A stretch of DNA of 64,000 nucleotides from Acidobacteria bacterium AB60. Its GTDB lineage: Bacteria > Acidobacteriota > Terriglobia > Terriglobales > Acidobacteriaceae. Shown piece by piece: positions 53,114-62,673 of the stretch. Position 1 is the first letter of the stretch. Each line of letters begins with the position of its first letter. The notes below the pieces were generated by a model, which saw only the letters and a program-made list of their open reading frames with translations, had not been told where the DNA came from and made no database searches. Both the position numbers and the translations under genes were made by a program. Location of the stretch: the NCBI GenBank assembly GCA_008682415.1, contig VANK01000001.1:806001-870000 (forward strand), in the 5' to 3' direction.

Positions 53114-55939
53114 TTAGATCCAAACCTTTGACTTCGCCGGTCCAGACATCCGTTCGTCTTCGTGCGGATACTCTGGGGGAACGCCGGCGCGATTCATACG
53201 AGCGTAGTTGGGAATCGCAGTCATGGCCGAGCCGTCGTTCCATTTACCGGTGATCACCATGACGCCGCCGAGCAGGTCTTCCCGCCACTCGGCGCTCAGG
53301 GGAGCATCGCCCAATTTGCGATCAATGTTTGAGTTGTCCGCCGCTTCGACGTTGTAGATCATCGGACCGTACTTGAGAGCAGTGTCGCCAAGATCGGCTT
53401 GGATGCGATCGTCCGGCGTGACGCGCTGCGGCTCCATCGGGAGTTCCATCTCGATCTGGTCGCCAGCCTTCCACTCGCGAGTGACGACAGCATAGCCCCT
53501 GCGGATTTCTGGAGTGATTTCTTTCCCATTAATTGATAAGCGCTTTACCCCGCGAACTTCCGGCGAGTCTTTGTAGAGCTTGCTCGTGGATCGGTCGGGG
53601 ACTCGGACATACATCGAGAATGTCTTCGCCTCCTTCGGGTTCACGGTAATGACAATGCTTCCCTTCCAGGGATAGTCGGTTTTCTGAATGACCTCAACCT
53701 CTGTGCCCGCTACCTGGCCCACGTTGATTCGGCTGCCTACGAACATGTTTACGTAGAGCCCATCCTGAGATTTCACGTAGCTCCAGGTCGGAATCATCAG
53801 CAAGGTCCGGGACACGTTGCCCACGCAGCAGGGGCATACGTGCCACAACGCACGCTCCGTATTGACCAGGGGATTGGTGTAACAGTAGCTTTTTCCATCC
53901 AGGGCCACTCCACCCAGGAGTGCGTTGTACATGGTCTGCTCGTACAGGTCGGCGTACTTAGCATCGTGGTAGGCGAGGTTGAGCTTGTACTGGAAGAACA
54001 CCAGCCCGCAACTCGAACACGTCTCGCAGTAAGCTTCATTGCGCAACGAGTAGTTTGGCCCGAACCCCTCGGAGGTTTCACCGCTGCCGATGCCGCCGGT
54101 CAGGTAGAACTTCTTGTTCACCATGTTGTCCCAGAGGGAGATCACCGCGCTCTGGTAGTCGGGGTCCTGGGTCTCCGCGGCGATGTCAGCCATGCCCGAA
54201 TAGAAGTAGGTTGCGCGAACCGCGTGCCCGACTGCCTCGTATTGCTGGCCTGGCGGCAGATGGCTCTGGTCGTATTCCGAGCCACCTCGGCGCGAATCCA
54301 GCAGAAACTTAGCAAGAGCGATGTACGGGTCTCCTCGATGATGACCCTCCTGGTCGTTGACGAAACGGCCAAAGCGGACCAGGGCCTGTTCCATCTCCTG
54401 ATGTCCGTCGAACCAGTCTTTCTTGCCGGGTCCTATGTTCGCAACCCAGCAGTCAGCCAGCTTCTTTGCACCGTTGTACAGCCGCTGATCCTTTCCCTCC
54501 GTCAGCGTGTAGTGGTTGATTGCGGACTCGATAAAATACCCTGCGGTGTATCCCTCATGATTGCCGCGATGGTCGGGTGACCAGCGCTCCGGCCACGATT
54601 TGCGATCGGCCAGTGTGTACGCCGTCTGCAGGTACCCATCGGGCATCTGGGCGCTGAGAATAATCGGAATCCAGCGTTCCAGGGTGGCGCGCATCTTCTG
54701 CTGCGCAGCGAGGATGTCCGGATCTCCCTGGGCATCGACCATCAAAGCAATGCACATGGACTCGACGGTCTGATGTACCCACGCATTCGAGAAGACGTAC
54801 CCTTTGTGCAGACCGTGGGGTTCACCGCGGTTGGCCTTGCCTGCCTCAATGAAGTTGTCAATGCCTCCATCACCGCGCATGACAGGGATGTCAGTTCGCT
54901 CGCACATCGCGATGCAGTGGGGAATCCAATTGACGATGAGCGTCTTCGCCCGCTCCTTCCAAAACGGGCTGTCGATCGTATACCTCCGCGTGTAGACCAC
55001 ATCGAGGCGATCTCGGGGCGGCTTCGCCTCCACGTGCACTCTGATCGGCTCTGAACCAACCTTCGATCCCGATGCGCCTAAAGAAAGCACGTAGTCGCCC
55101 GGGGCCGCGAAGGTAGCCGTGGTGATCGCCGCGGCTGCATCCTGAAACGTCACGGCGCCTGGTCCGGATACCTTGTTCCAGCGCGTCACGTTCGCGGGCG
55201 AGTCCTGGAGCCAGGTGGCTTTGCCGGCGAGGTAGGTCTTGCCGCCCATCACGACGGAACGATCGACGCCCGCGTCGACGAGGGGAGGAATCGTGGGGAT
55301 AGATCCGTGGTTGAACACCCTCCACTCCAGGATCCCCGCCGGTTTCCCCTTCTGCGGGACTACTTGGAGCCGCAATCGGGTAGTAGTGATCGGATCGAAG
55401 GTTGTCGCGTTGAATGCGTCCGGCAGCGCGCCAAGCCCTTTAGGGTTTTCAACCGGGACGAACTCCCCTCCTGTCCAATACAGGACGCGATAGTCTGCGG
55501 GGGCAAGCATGTGCGGCCACTCGGCGCCGGGAAGGTTTGCAGGGGTCGGACGATCGAGCGCCCAGTAGACTTCAATCTTATCGATGCTGACTGCCTGGCT
55601 CCACTCATACTGGACCCACGGCTTGCGGCCGTTATCAGCTCGATCAGGCCACAGGGCATAGCGGCCATGGCTGCGGTCGAACGAGTCGGCAGGCAGAAAC
55701 CCGTCGTTCAGTGAGCCGATCTTGTTCTCGCTTGCGATCGCCACACTGGAGGGGACGGCAACGCGGGCTAAATTGACTGTAGCCTGAGTTCCTTGCGCCG
55801 ATGCTACTGGCTCTCCCAAGATACCGATGACAGTCGCTCCAGCAAGCCCGGTTACAAATTCGCGGCGACTTGGAGAAGCCAGAAACTCCTGACTTTGCTT
55901 GGGTCGGCCTTGGCCTGTGTCATGCAGTTTCCGCTTCAT
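53114..55939 (-). CDS. Tat-exported beta-L-arabinofuranosidase, GH127
   Basis: Predicted to remove beta-L-arabinofuranose from plant glycoproteins or pectic side chains. The 941-residue protein starts with a twin-arginine signal (SRREFVTGLAGATVIG). An F5/8-type sugar-binding domain (about 55-225, FLPADSFDRSHGRYALWPD) and an Ig/PKD-like domain follow. The GH127 catalytic barrel carries the zinc and nucleophile residues: the ETC of YCETCSSCG and the double cysteine of HVCPCCVGN, matching the Glu and three Cys known in Bifidobacterium HypBA1. The ATG at 55939 begins MKRKLHDTGQ; the further upstream in-frame start at 56050 is unlikely. It is divergent from a LacI regulator. Confidence 0.92.
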   Translation of the reverse strand: MKRKLHDTGQGRPKQSQEFLASPSRREFVTGLAGATVIGILGEPVASAQGTQATVNLARVAVPSSVAIASENKIGSLNDGFLPADSFDRSHGRYALWPDRADNGRKPWVQYEWSQAVSIDKIEVYWALDRPTPANLPGAEWPHMLAPADYRVLYWTGGEFVPVENPKGLGALPDAFNATTFDPITTTRLRLQVVPQKGKPAGILEWRVFNHGSIPTIPPLVDAGVDRSVVMGGKTYLAGKATWLQDSPANVTRWNKVSGPGAVTFQDAAAAITTATFAAPGDYVLSLGASGSKVGSEPIRVHVEAKPPRDRLDVVYTRRYTIDSPFWKERAKTLIVNWIPHCIAMCERTDIPVMRGDGGIDNFIEAGKANRGEPHGLHKGYVFSNAWVHQTVESMCIALMVDAQGDPDILAAQQKMRATLERWIPIILSAQMPDGYLQTAYTLADRKSWPERWSPDHRGNHEGYTAGYFIESAINHYTLTEGKDQRLYNGAKKLADCWVANIGPGKKDWFDGHQEMEQALVRFGRFVNDQEGHHRGDPYIALAKFLLDSRRGGSEYDQSHLPPGQQYEAVGHAVRATYFYSGMADIAAETQDPDYQSAVISLWDNMVNKKFYLTGGIGSGETSEGFGPNYSLRNEAYCETCSSCGLVFFQYKLNLAYHDAKYADLYEQTMYNALLGGVALDGKSYCYTNPLVNTERALWHVCPCCVGNVSRTLLMIPTWSYVKSQDGLYVNMFVGSRINVGQVAGTEVEVIQKTDYPWKGSIVITVNPKEAKTFSMYVRVPDRSTSKLYKDSPEVRGVKRLSINGKEITPEIRRGYAVVTREWKAGDQIEMELPMEPQRVTPDDRIQADLGDTALKYGPMIYNVEAADNSNIDRKLGDAPLSAEWREDLLGGVMVITGKWNDGSAMTAIPNYARMNRAGVPPEYPHEDERMSGPAKSKVWI

Positions 55940-55985
55940 ACCTTGCCCCGTTTCTCTACAAATCGCTCGCTCGTTTTGACCCGCA

Positions 55986-56030
55986 ATGATAATTGAAGTC
56001 ATCTGAGGGTCGCAACGGATAGCGTTTACT
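55986..56030 (-). promoter_or_regulatory. Candidate GH127 promoter with LacI-type operator
   Basis: On the minus strand TTGCGA (56015-56010), 18 bases, TATCAT (55991-55986). Just upstream and touching the -35 lies AACG-GATAG-CGTT (56014-56026), running into AGTAAACG, a half-site like those bound by LacI-family proteins. The neighbouring lacI-type gene is the obvious candidate regulator. The match to a full palindrome is incomplete. Confidence 0.35.
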
Positions 56031-56157
56031 CGAAGAGCGGCGCCAGGCACCAGGCAATCTCTCCTATCGGTATAGACGAAGGCTCATGTGCTCCCACGAC
56101 GTGCGACGTCGCGCATTATGAGAAAATGATTTCTCGATCCCGCGCGCAGGAATTGCA

Positions 56158-57267
56158 ATGGCTACAAGGAAGCTGAAACCGAAGTCAGCCTCTGCTGGGA
56201 AGACAAGACGCATGGATATTAACGCGGTGGCCAAACTGGCCCGCGTATCCATCGCCACGGTGTCGCGCACCATCAACCATGTGCCCACCGTCAATGCGCA
56301 GATGGCAAAGCGGGTATGGGACGCGATTCGCGAGCTAAACTACTTTCCGAACACCCAGGCGCGCGCCCTTGTGTCGGGCCGAAGCAAGTTGCTGGGTCTC
56401 GTCGTTTCTGAGATCACCAACCCGTTCTTTCCCGAGCTGATCCAGGGATTTGAGGACGTTGCCGTCGAAAGCGGATACGAAATTCTCGTCAGTTCCACGA
56501 ACTACGATCCAGATCGCATGGCGCTTTGCATTCGCCGCATGCTCGAGCGCAATGCGGAGGGTGTCGCCATCATGACGTTCGGCATCGAAGAACCTCTGCT
56601 CGATCAACTCACGATCCGCAACGTTCCCATCGTCACGGTCGACGTGGGTCCAGACCGTCCCGGGTTCAGCCTCCTCAAGGTGGATTATCGGCATGGCATT
56701 CGCCAAGGCGTACAGCATCTGGCTGCGCTCGGACATCGGAAGATCGGATTCATCTCCGGCCCCAAGCGGCTGCACTCCGCGCAATCTCGGCTGAGCGCGT
56801 TCAACAGCTCACTGGCAGAGTGCGGAATTGCCCCGGACCCAGCGTGGCTCGTGGAAGGCGATCACACGCTCGAAGGCGGGATTGCCGCAATGGAGAAGAT
56901 CCTGGGAGGGGCGAAGCGGCCTACGGCGATCATGTGCTCCAACGATATGACGGCAATTGGCGTCCTGCATAAACTCTATCGTTCAGGGCTGCGAGTTCCG
57001 GACGATCTTTCCATCATTGGCTTCGATGACATTCACATGGCCATGACCACGATCCCGCCGCTCACGTCGATTCATATGTCCCGCCATGCGCTTGCGCGCG
57101 CGGCTGTGCTAGCGCTGCGTTCGCACCTTGAAGGTTCCGAGCCGGTCCGCGAACGCAATATCGATACCCACCTGGTTGTCCGCGAGACCACCGGATTTCC
57201 ACATGGCGCGATGCAGGATCTGCCCATATCCACAAGAACAAGACCGGTGATTGCCCGCAAAAAGTAG
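56158..57267 (+). CDS. LacI family transcriptional regulator
   Basis: DNA-binding regulator of 369 residues. After a basic extension of about 18 residues come the helix-turn-helix and hinge (MDINAVAKLARVSIATVSRTIN, then ELNYFPNTQARALVSGRS). The periplasmic-binding-protein-like sensor follows (LLGLVVSEITNPFFPELIQG to IIGFDDIHMAMTTIPPLTSI) and would bind a sugar or sugar phosphate. It is divergent from the GH127 gene, with 218 bases between, and probably represses it in the absence of an arabinose-type inducer. That link is inferred from position. The 3' end has a basic tail (STRTRPVIARKK). Confidence 0.93.
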   Translation: MATRKLKPKSASAGKTRRMDINAVAKLARVSIATVSRTINHVPTVNAQMAKRVWDAIRELNYFPNTQARALVSGRSKLLGLVVSEITNPFFPELIQGFEDVAVESGYEILVSSTNYDPDRMALCIRRMLERNAEGVAIMTFGIEEPLLDQLTIRNVPIVTVDVGPDRPGFSLLKVDYRHGIRQGVQHLAALGHRKIGFISGPKRLHSAQSRLSAFNSSLAECGIAPDPAWLVEGDHTLEGGIAAMEKILGGAKRPTAIMCSNDMTAIGVLHKLYRSGLRVPDDLSIIGFDDIHMAMTTIPPLTSIHMSRHALARAAVLALRSHLEGSEPVRERNIDTHLVVRETTGFPHGAMQDLPISTRTRPVIARKK

Positions 57268-57670
57268 TCGGCCTTCTCTCCCTCCGCCCAACACAAAGCA
57301 ATCGGCTTTCCCTGAGCCTTCCATCGGCCGGGAATTCCGCGGGGCGGCATCCTCGGGGCTCCCTTGTTCAACCCGCTTTTCGAGACTGCAATTCGATCGA
57401 AACCGGCCGCATCCCCCAAGGCACCGTCCATTTGCGGACAGAGCCCTGAAGAAATGAACACTCTGGCACGGTCAAAACGTCACGCTGTCATCGCAGAATG
57501 TGGAACTTAGGGACGGGATGCGGTGGCTGGCGAGATGCAGAAGGATAAGGAACAGGCGACCTACTTCGACGAACGGCAAGCCTGAGTATTCTCGGCACTT
57601 CTGGAGAGGGGTCACCGGGTGCGCGGTCATCTGGCGGATTTTCACAAGGAAGATTGAACAGGAGCGCAGC
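57268..57670. other. Gene-free stretch upstream of the orphan permease
   Basis: 403 bases between the LacI gene and the permease. No credible gene, RNA or clear promoter was recognised. Short open frames here lack ribosome-binding sites and family patterns. Confidence 0.5.
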
Positions 57671-60121
57671 ATGCGGACGGTTTTGCAGGATCTACGGTAC
57701 GCAGCACGGCAGCTTTCGAAGATGCCCGGGTTCTCGTTGACCGCAATCATCTCGCTGGTGCTGGGAATCGGAGCCACAACGGCGGTGTTCAGCGTGGTAT
57801 ACGCGATCGTGTTCGATCCCTACCCCTATGCGAATTCAGACCGGATGGTCCACATGCGGATGCTGCAACAGGACGGTCAGAACCGGGGCTTCGGACTGAC
57901 CGGGGGACAGTGGCAGAAGATTCGCCAATCGCCTGTCGTCGAGGACGCGTTCCTGACCGATGGGACATGGAGCCTAACCATGACCAGCGGAGATTTGCCG
58001 GAAAATGTGGAGACAGACTACGTGAGCACAAACATGTTCAGTTTCATGGGAGTGCCCGCATTTGCCGGCCGCAATATCCAGCCATCCGACGGAATTGACG
58101 GACAAGATCCGCAACCTGTCGTTGAGCTGAGCTACAAGTTCTGGCAACGCCATTTCAACGGCGATACAAGTGTCATCGGCAAACAGATCAAACTGCTGCA
58201 GAACACATACACCGTCGTCGGGGTTGCGCCTCCCAGGTTTACCTGGGACGATGCAGACGCCTATGTACCCAAAAAGATAACCCAGCAAACCGCACTCTCC
58301 TACTACGTGGGTGTGCGGCTGAAGCCCGGAGTGACGCACGCGCAGGCCAACTCTGCGCTCTCGCCGCTGATCGAGCAGTTCCGGAAGGAGACGCCCACCC
58401 ACTTCCCGCAGGGGAACTTTCGTTTCACAGTAGTTGGCCTCAACGACGATTTCATGCATGATATCGGCGGCACACTCTACCTCATGTTCGGATCTGTTGC
58501 CTTGCTGCTTTTAATCGGCTGCGGGAATGTCTCGATATTGCTGCTGGCCCGCGCAACCGCGCGGCGGAGTGAATTCGGGGTACGATCCGCGGTGGGAGCA
58601 AGTCGCAGCCGGATCGTCCGGCAACTGCTGACGGAAGCGCTGTTGCTGTCGTTGACCGGAGCTGCTTTAGGAGTGCTGCTGGCGTGGAAAGCAATCGGTG
58701 TGATCGTCGCCAACCTGCCTGAGTTCTCGTTCCCGCACGAGGCGGCAATTCACTTGAATATTCCCGTACTACTCTTCAGCGTGTGCGTTGCGGTGGGTAC
58801 GGGAATCCTGTTCGGGCTGTGGCCGGCGCTGGAGCTCTCGAAGCCGGACATCGCCAAAGCGATCCAGGCCAACTCGCGAAAGACCACTACTGGAGTGCGG
58901 GGCAAAAAGCTGCATGCCAGCTTGATCGCAGGACAGATCGCGCTCACCTTGTTGCTCTTAGCGGGGGCAGGCGCTGCGATTGAAGGGTTTTTGAAGTTGG
59001 CCAACCGGCCACTTGGTTACGATCCTCATAACGTCATGTCCGTGGGCATTCCCATTCATGAGGGGACACACACGAAATGGTCCGAACGCGCTCCGTATGT
59101 CGAAAAGATCTTTGAGGCCATTCGCCAGGTGCCGGGAGTGTCTACGGCGGCAGTATCGCTGAATGCGACGCCGCCCGAAAACGGGTTCCAGACGCGGTTC
59201 GAAGTTGTGGGGAAGCCTTCGCAGGAATCGCTGTCGACACGCGTCAACATGGTGAGCCCCGAATACTTCTCGCTGCTCGGGGTTCCGTTGTTGCAGGGAC
59301 GGTTGTGGGACGCGGATGAGAACCACCAGGGAGCAGCGCTTACGGTGATCAACCAGACGTTCGCCAAGCGGTACTTCCCGAATGGCGACGCGATTGGACA
59401 CTCCATCAAGCTGCCTGAAGCGACGGAGGTTCCGCCTTACCGGTTGGTCTCGCCGGCGGCGAGCGGGCCGGTATTGATTGTGGGAATCGTTCGCGACAAG
59501 CTCGACGACGGCATGGCACGCCCCATCGTGCCGGAGGCGTTTGTCCCCTACCCATTCGTCATGGGAATGTACGCGCAGGTGTTGGTGAAATCGCAGGAGT
59601 CGCCAATGCGTCTGCTCCATGCCATCCAGGAAGGAGTAGGGTCGGTGGATCATACTCAGCAGACGAATCCACGTGTCCGGGACCTGGACCACTGGATTCA
59701 GGAGACTCCGGAGTGGGCGCGCGGGCACCTGGTGGCGTGGCTATTCGGCGGATTTGCTGGCCTGGCGCTGGCGCTGGCAGCCGTGGGGCTCTACAGCGTC
59801 GTCTCGTATACGGTGGCACAGCGGACGAATGAACTGGGGGTACGGCTGGCGCTGGGGGCACCACGGCTGCACATTCTTCAATTGGTGCTTCGCGCAATGG
59901 CGGGTGCCGTCGGGATGGGCACCGCACTCGGCCTGACGCTGAGCTTTGCCCTGAGTCACCTTATGTCACGCTGGTCGCCTGAGAGCCAGGCGAGTTCGCG
60001 CGATCCACTGTTGATGCTGGTAGCAGCCAGCACGTTGATATTCGTGGTCCTGCTCGCGAGCGCCATTCCCGCGAAGCGAGCGGCGGCGACTGATCCCCTG
60101 GTGGCAATTCGCTATGAATGA
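57671..60121 (+). CDS. Orphan FtsX/MacB-type ABC permease (acidobacterial duplicated type)
   Basis: Membrane protein of 816 residues with two MacB_PCD/FtsX halves. The first has a membrane helix (about 18-48, FSLTAIISLVLGIGATTAVFSVVYAIVF), a periplasmic domain and an FtsX segment with LLIGCGNVSILLLARATARRSEFGVRSAVGASR. The second has a helix (about 415-435), a periplasmic domain and a final FtsX segment with TNELGVRLALGAPR. It opens with the MRTVLQDLRYAARQL sequence common to the large acidobacterial permease family. No ATPase gene lies beside it. The ATG at 57671 has AGGAG six bases upstream; a longer frame from 57500 is not supported. It may take part in MacB-like mechanical transport, but its partner is unknown. 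Confidence 0.9.
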   Translation: MRTVLQDLRYAARQLSKMPGFSLTAIISLVLGIGATTAVFSVVYAIVFDPYPYANSDRMVHMRMLQQDGQNRGFGLTGGQWQKIRQSPVVEDAFLTDGTWSLTMTSGDLPENVETDYVSTNMFSFMGVPAFAGRNIQPSDGIDGQDPQPVVELSYKFWQRHFNGDTSVIGKQIKLLQNTYTVVGVAPPRFTWDDADAYVPKKITQQTALSYYVGVRLKPGVTHAQANSALSPLIEQFRKETPTHFPQGNFRFTVVGLNDDFMHDIGGTLYLMFGSVALLLLIGCGNVSILLLARATARRSEFGVRSAVGASRSRIVRQLLTEALLLSLTGAALGVLLAWKAIGVIVANLPEFSFPHEAAIHLNIPVLLFSVCVAVGTGILFGLWPALELSKPDIAKAIQANSRKTTTGVRGKKLHASLIAGQIALTLLLLAGAGAAIEGFLKLANRPLGYDPHNVMSVGIPIHEGTHTKWSERAPYVEKIFEAIRQVPGVSTAAVSLNATPPENGFQTRFEVVGKPSQESLSTRVNMVSPEYFSLLGVPLLQGRLWDADENHQGAALTVINQTFAKRYFPNGDAIGHSIKLPEATEVPPYRLVSPAASGPVLIVGIVRDKLDDGMARPIVPEAFVPYPFVMGMYAQVLVKSQESPMRLLHAIQEGVGSVDHTQQTNPRVRDLDHWIQETPEWARGHLVAWLFGGFAGLALALAAVGLYSVVSYTVAQRTNELGVRLALGAPRLHILQLVLRAMAGAVGMGTALGLTLSFALSHLMSRWSPESQASSRDPLLMLVAASTLIFVVLLASAIPAKRAAATDPLVAIRYE

Positions 60122-60145
60122 TGACGGACGCGCTGACTTATGCTC

Positions 60146-60490
60146 TTAACGTAGCCCGGTGTGGAGATAGGCCAGGAGCGCCGACATCTGCTCTTGTGTA
60201 AAGCGGCCCGCAAAGGCAGGCATCATTCCCTTGCCGTAGAGAATAACCTTCTGCACTTCGGCATCATTCGCAGGAGCTCCGCTGGGAAGAGCCGTGTGGC
60301 GAAAGATCTCGTGCAAATCGGGCGGGACCTTCTTCAACGCAAGATCATTGTCACGATGGCAGTGCGCACAACGCCCTTCGTAGAGAGTGCGCCCCTCCAT
60401 CTGCTGCTCGTTCAGCGACGCTGGCCTGCAGCCGGAAAAAGCGAGCGCCATGGCAAACGCGCTGCTGACACCCAAACGCATGGATTTCAT
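60146..60490 (-). CDS. Cytochrome c lipoprotein, class I
   Basis: Small electron carrier of 114 residues. A signal with lipobox-like FSGC (about residues 18-21) suggests lipid anchoring in the periplasm. The haem site is CAHCH (CxxCH), and the distal haem ligand is probably a Met in GKGMMPAFAGRFT. The ending QMSALLAYLHTGLR is typical of cytochrome c_6/c_553-like domains. The ATG at 60490 was chosen; an upstream start at 60622 would overlap sodC. It lies 64 bases after sodC on the same strand and may be co-transcribed. Confidence 0.88.
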   Translation of the reverse strand: MKSMRLGVSSAFAMALAFSGCRPASLNEQQMEGRTLYEGRCAHCHRDNDLALKKVPPDLHEIFRHTALPSGAPANDAEVQKVILYGKGMMPAFAGRFTQEQMSALLAYLHTGLR

Positions 60491-60554
60491 TGTGAACGCC
60501 GCCTGCCACAGCCCGCAACCGACGATGGTAGCGGGCTGCTGCCGAACGGGTGCG

Positions 60555-61115
60555 CTATTTCGAAATGACGCCGCAGGCGATGCGGTCGCCGGAGTTCCCT
60601 GACGGATCATTGGCCAGGTCATCAGGCTTGGCGTGAACGACGAGAGCGGTTCCGCCTTCCGGCAGGAGTGAGTTCGCTCCGTCGCCGAGGGTCGCCCCCG
60701 GGATCATGAAGCTAAGCTTACCCTCTCCTTTGTCATTCACAATGAGGTTCGGCAAATCGCCAACATGTGGGTGCGGCTCTTGCGAATTGTGAATCCCATG
60801 ATGCGCGCTCGTGGGATTGAAATGACCACCGGCGCTGGTAAAACCAGGACCTTCACACTTCCCGACTGTGTGGATATGGATGCCGTGCTCGCCGGGAGTG
60901 AGTTGAGAAACGTTGACCGTGACCTTTACGCCATTCTTCGATTGGCTGAAGGTGGCATGCCCGATACTGGTTCCCTGCGCATTTGCAATATCGGCATGTG
61001 CAGTTTTTGGGGCTTGCGCAAAGCCGGGAGCGGTGAGCAGCAGTGCTGTTGCGAGAAGCGCCAAATGAGCTCTCCCACCGATCTTAGGTTGCATTTCCAT
61101 TGGACGATTCATCAT
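60555..61115 (-). CDS. sodC: Cu/Zn superoxide dismutase
   Basis: Periplasmic enzyme converting superoxide to peroxide and oxygen. The 186-residue protein has a signal peptide (LALLATALLLTAPGFAQA) and all metal ligands: GIHIH, GGHFNP, HVGDLPN, VVHAKPDD and the disulfide cysteines in VGKCEGPG and GDRIACG. Several in-frame ATGs lie close together; the one at 61115 has GGAGG about twelve bases upstream. Pairing with a cytochrome c suggests a role in envelope redox protection. It is divergent from the PLP dehydratase. Confidence 0.95.
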   Translation of the reverse strand: MMNRPMEMQPKIGGRAHLALLATALLLTAPGFAQAPKTAHADIANAQGTSIGHATFSQSKNGVKVTVNVSQLTPGEHGIHIHTVGKCEGPGFTSAGGHFNPTSAHHGIHNSQEPHPHVGDLPNLIVNDKGEGKLSFMIPGATLGDGANSLLPEGGTALVVHAKPDDLANDPSGNSGDRIACGVISK

Positions 61116-61232
61116 TCGAGTCGGTATTCCTCCGAGTAAATTGGGTGTCGGGAATCATGAACCAAGGAAGATCAGAACAGGCGAGAGCGGAGCGAGTACG
61201 AGCATCTCGCTGACGTTGGTTATGCTTATCCC

Positions 61233-62210
61233 ATGATACTGCCTTCGCTCGAGCGCATTCATGAGGCGCAAAATCTTTTGCATCGCTTCATGCAGCCAAC
61301 GCCGCAGCATACCTGGCCGCTGCTAAACGAACGCCTGCAAGCAGAGGCATGGGTCAAGCACGAGAATCACACAGCTGTTGGTGCCTTCAAAATGCGAGGC
61401 GCACTGGTGTACATGGCTTGGCTGCTGGCAGCCAGGCCTGGCGTGCAAGGGGTAGTGGCCGCCACTCGCGGCAATCACGGACAAGGAGTAGCCATGGCAG
61501 CACGGCTCATGGGGATACAATCCGTGATCGTTGTTCCCCGCGGCAACAGCAAAGAGAAGAACCGTGCGATGAAGGCGCAAGGGGCCGAATTATTGGAACA
61601 TGGATATGATTTCCAGGAGGCGCTGGAGTATGCGCGCGGTCTGGCGGCGGAACGTGGACTGGTGATGGTGGACTCGTTCCACGAGCGGCTTGTCATGGGG
61701 ACAGCAACATACGCGATGGAGTTCTTTCAAGGCGCCCCGGAGATGTCGCGAGTCTATGTGCCTATCGGGCTCGGGTCTTCCATCTGCGGGATGTGCGCCG
61801 CGCGAAATGCCCTCGGCCTAACGACCGAGGTGGTCGGCGTGGTTGCCGCAGGATCCCCTTCGTACGCGCTCAGCTTTTCGCAGAAGAGGGTCGTCGAAGC
61901 CCCATCTGAAACCCGCATTGCGGATGGCCTGGCATGCCGAATGCCTGATTCGCAGGCCATGGAAGCAATCTGGGCGAACGTTGCTCGCGTCCTCATGGTG
62001 ACGGACGATCAGATCGAAGAAGCGATGCGTATTTACTTCGAGGACACGCACAATGTTGCAGAGGGAGCCGCAGCGGCCGCTCTCGCAGGGGCATTGTCGG
62101 AAATTCAGTCGCACGGCGAACGTATTGGAATCGTACTCACTGGCGGGAATGTGGATAGCAGCGTGTACCAGAAAATACTTGATCAAGGCGGTGAAGGCGG
62201 GGATGACTGA
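61233..62210 (+). CDS. Threonine/serine dehydratase-like PLP enzyme
   Basis: Fold-type II PLP enzyme of 325 residues, likely an amino-acid dehydratase or ammonia-lyase. The PLP lysine is in VGAFKMRGA (Lys53; most relatives have SFK), followed by the asparagine loop TRGNHGQGVA and the phosphate-binding PIGLGSSICG, where typical threonine dehydratases have a glycine run. There is no C-terminal ACT domain, so it is a catabolic-type enzyme without feedback control. This pattern also fits EutB-like hydroxyectoine enzymes. No ribosome-binding site is seen before the ATG, which may be read leaderless. The thioesterase gene overlaps its stop by eight bases. Confidence 0.88.
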   Translation: MILPSLERIHEAQNLLHRFMQPTPQHTWPLLNERLQAEAWVKHENHTAVGAFKMRGALVYMAWLLAARPGVQGVVAATRGNHGQGVAMAARLMGIQSVIVVPRGNSKEKNRAMKAQGAELLEHGYDFQEALEYARGLAAERGLVMVDSFHERLVMGTATYAMEFFQGAPEMSRVYVPIGLGSSICGMCAARNALGLTTEVVGVVAAGSPSYALSFSQKRVVEAPSETRIADGLACRMPDSQAMEAIWANVARVLMVTDDQIEEAMRIYFEDTHNVAEGAAAAALAGALSEIQSHGERIGIVLTGGNVDSSVYQKILDQGGEGGDD

Positions 62211-62673
62211 TCCGGCAGATGAGAATCTAACACCCTTGGCGCACGCCGCACAAAACCGCTGCTTCGGTTGCGGGCGAGCAAATGCAGTTGGCTTGCGTCT
62301 CGACTTCTTTCTAAGTGAGGACAAACGCGTGGTCTGTCTCCCACAAGTGCCCGATAGCTACGAGGGGCCACCAGGATACGTACACGGAGGAATCATCGCC
62401 ACTCTGCTCGATGAGGCCATGAGCAAAGCGGTGCGCTCCCATGGGCTGGTAGCGATGACGCGGCACATGGAAGTAGACTATCGGCGGCCCGTCAAATCAG
62501 GGACACCGCTCCGTCTCGAAGGGAGCCTAACCAACAGCCAAGGACGTAAACACTGGACCGAAGCCAGAATATTGGACGCAGCGGGCGTGACCCTGGCGAC
62601 GGGAAAGGGTCTGTTCGTCGAAGTAGCTACGAATCAGGGAGGCACAACCCCGACTCCCGTCGGTCGGGGCTAA
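62203..62673 (+). CDS. PaaI-like hotdog thioesterase
   Basis: Acyl-CoA thioesterase of the hotdog fold, 156 residues. The family core is GYVHGGIIATLLDEAMSKA, with HGG and the catalytic acidic residue on the long helix, followed by MTRHMEVDYRRPVKSGTPL. The N-terminal CFGCGRAN is typical of this subfamily. The ATG at 62203 overlaps the dehydratase stop by eight bases, so the two are probably coupled; longer frames from 62053 would lie inside that gene. The substrate is unknown. The 3' end contains a CCCCGAC/GTCGGGG hairpin and is followed by a nested inverted repeat. Confidence 0.9.
   Translation: MTDPADENLTPLAHAAQNRCFGCGRANAVGLRLDFFLSEDKRVVCLPQVPDSYEGPPGYVHGGIIATLLDEAMSKAVRSHGLVAMTRHMEVDYRRPVKSGTPLRLEGSLTNSQGRKHWTEARILDAAGVTLATGKGLFVEVATNQGGTTPTPVGRG

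Noticed and set aside
57072-57461. A 129-residue minus-strand frame at the end of the LacI gene
   Set aside because: It overlaps the regulator antisense and shows no family pattern or binding site.
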